Source: an uncultured Odoribacter sp. (lineage in GTDB: Bacteria; Bacteroidota; Bacteroidia; Bacteroidales; Marinifilaceae). Taken from it: DNA of 5,232 nucleotides. The DNA lies in NCBI GenBank assembly GCA_934725835.1, contig CAKVCR010000208.1:1-5232 (forward strand), written 5' to 3'. The notes below the pieces were generated by a model. The model did no database searches. It was not told the origin of the DNA and saw only the letters and a program-made list of their open reading frames with translations. Below, piece after piece: positions 4,918 through 5,232 of this stretch (positions are counted from its first letter, which is position 1; each line of letters begins with the position of its first letter). The position numbers and the translations under genes are program-made.

Positions 4918-5232
4918 TTATAACATCACGATTTCTTCCTCCGTAAACCACCCATTAGCTAACGCTGTGGATCGGACTAAGGCTGGATTTTCGGAATATG
5001 CCACAACAGCCAAACTTTCCATTGCTCGTGTACAAGCGACATAAAACAACCGAGCAGTTCTTTGGATGCTGGTATCCTTGCCTTCTTTTTCGTTTCGTAA
5101 ATCGATTTGAGTTTTTTCTTTGGCCCCAAATAGTTTTTCGTAACTAAACAAAAAACCTCGCGCCTCAGAATCGTCTAAAACAACCATTACCCGAGGATAC
5201 TCCAACCCTTTTACGCCCTGGTGAGTAGCAAA
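4918..5232 (-). CDS. UvrD/Rep-like superfamily 1 helicase, C-terminal end (cut by window)
   Basis: The last 104 residues of a larger protein whose 5' part lies beyond the right edge. The visible piece begins FATHQGVKGLEYPRVMVV, a UvrD-type motif V (GVKGLEYP, residues 6-13). After an insert of about 40 residues comes motif VI, RLFYVACTRAMESLAVVAY, with the arginine finger at Arg69. The protein ends with a short acidic tail (WFTEEEIVML). Members of this superfamily are ATP-driven 3'-5' DNA translocases; besides repair they occur as defense helicases, for example GajB of Gabija. The insert between motifs V and VI (SYEKLFGAKEKTQIDL region) may help to identify the subgroup. Which system it belongs to cannot be told without the upstream genes. 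It is the first visible gene of a three-gene minus-strand run, 49 bases ahead of the HEPN start. Confidence 0.85.
   Translation of the reverse strand, partial: FATHQGVKGLEYPRVMVVLDDSEARGFLFSYEKLFGAKEKTQIDLRNEKEGKDTSIQRTARLFYVACTRAMESLAVVAYSENPALVRSTALANGWFTEEEIVML

Noticed and set aside
1..5232. CRISPR array or other long repeat arrays
   Set aside because: No regularly spaced repeat-spacer pattern was seen on either strand.

Overview
The window looks like a junction between mobile elements in a low-to-medium GC Firmicute, most likely a gut Clostridia member. That placing rests on the style of the helix-turn-helix protein, the tyrosine recombinases, the EFR1-like ferredoxin tail and the strong GAGGTG ribosome sites. 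It is inference from recognised protein families, not from a search.

Left part (1-1081): one intact minus-strand gene codes for a small protein with two helix-turn-helix domains. A good terminator follows it, and its upstream region is rich in repeats: two pairs of 21-bp direct repeats and several hairpins. This part ends at the 3' half of a tRNA-Ser(CGA) gene (1024-1081). No 5' half is present, which is the usual scar of an integrative element that uses a tRNA gene as its attachment site. The tRNA's own hairpin terminator is kept.

Middle part (1082-3015): a graveyard. Beside the tRNA scar lies the last ~70 codons of one tyrosine integrase (minus strand). Next come the last ~45 codons of an iron-sulfur ferredoxin (plus strand), then a nearly whole but frameshifted second integrase (plus strand). 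That integrase is followed by a hairpin and by short direct repeats of the arm-site type. A sigma-70-like promoter at 2978-3006 points left into this noncoding stretch.

Right part (3016-5232): three minus-strand genes with gaps of only 23 and 49 bases, so probably one transcription unit. In order of transcription they are the end of a UvrD/Rep-like superfamily 1 helicase (cut by the window edge), a HEPN-type protein with an RNxxxH motif, and a large RES-domain protein. RES domains are known NAD-consuming toxins and HEPN proteins are commonly RNases or antiviral effectors. Beside integrase debris, this set is best read as a candidate anti-phage or toxin-type module. The combination is the most interesting content of the window; its function is inferred, not shown.
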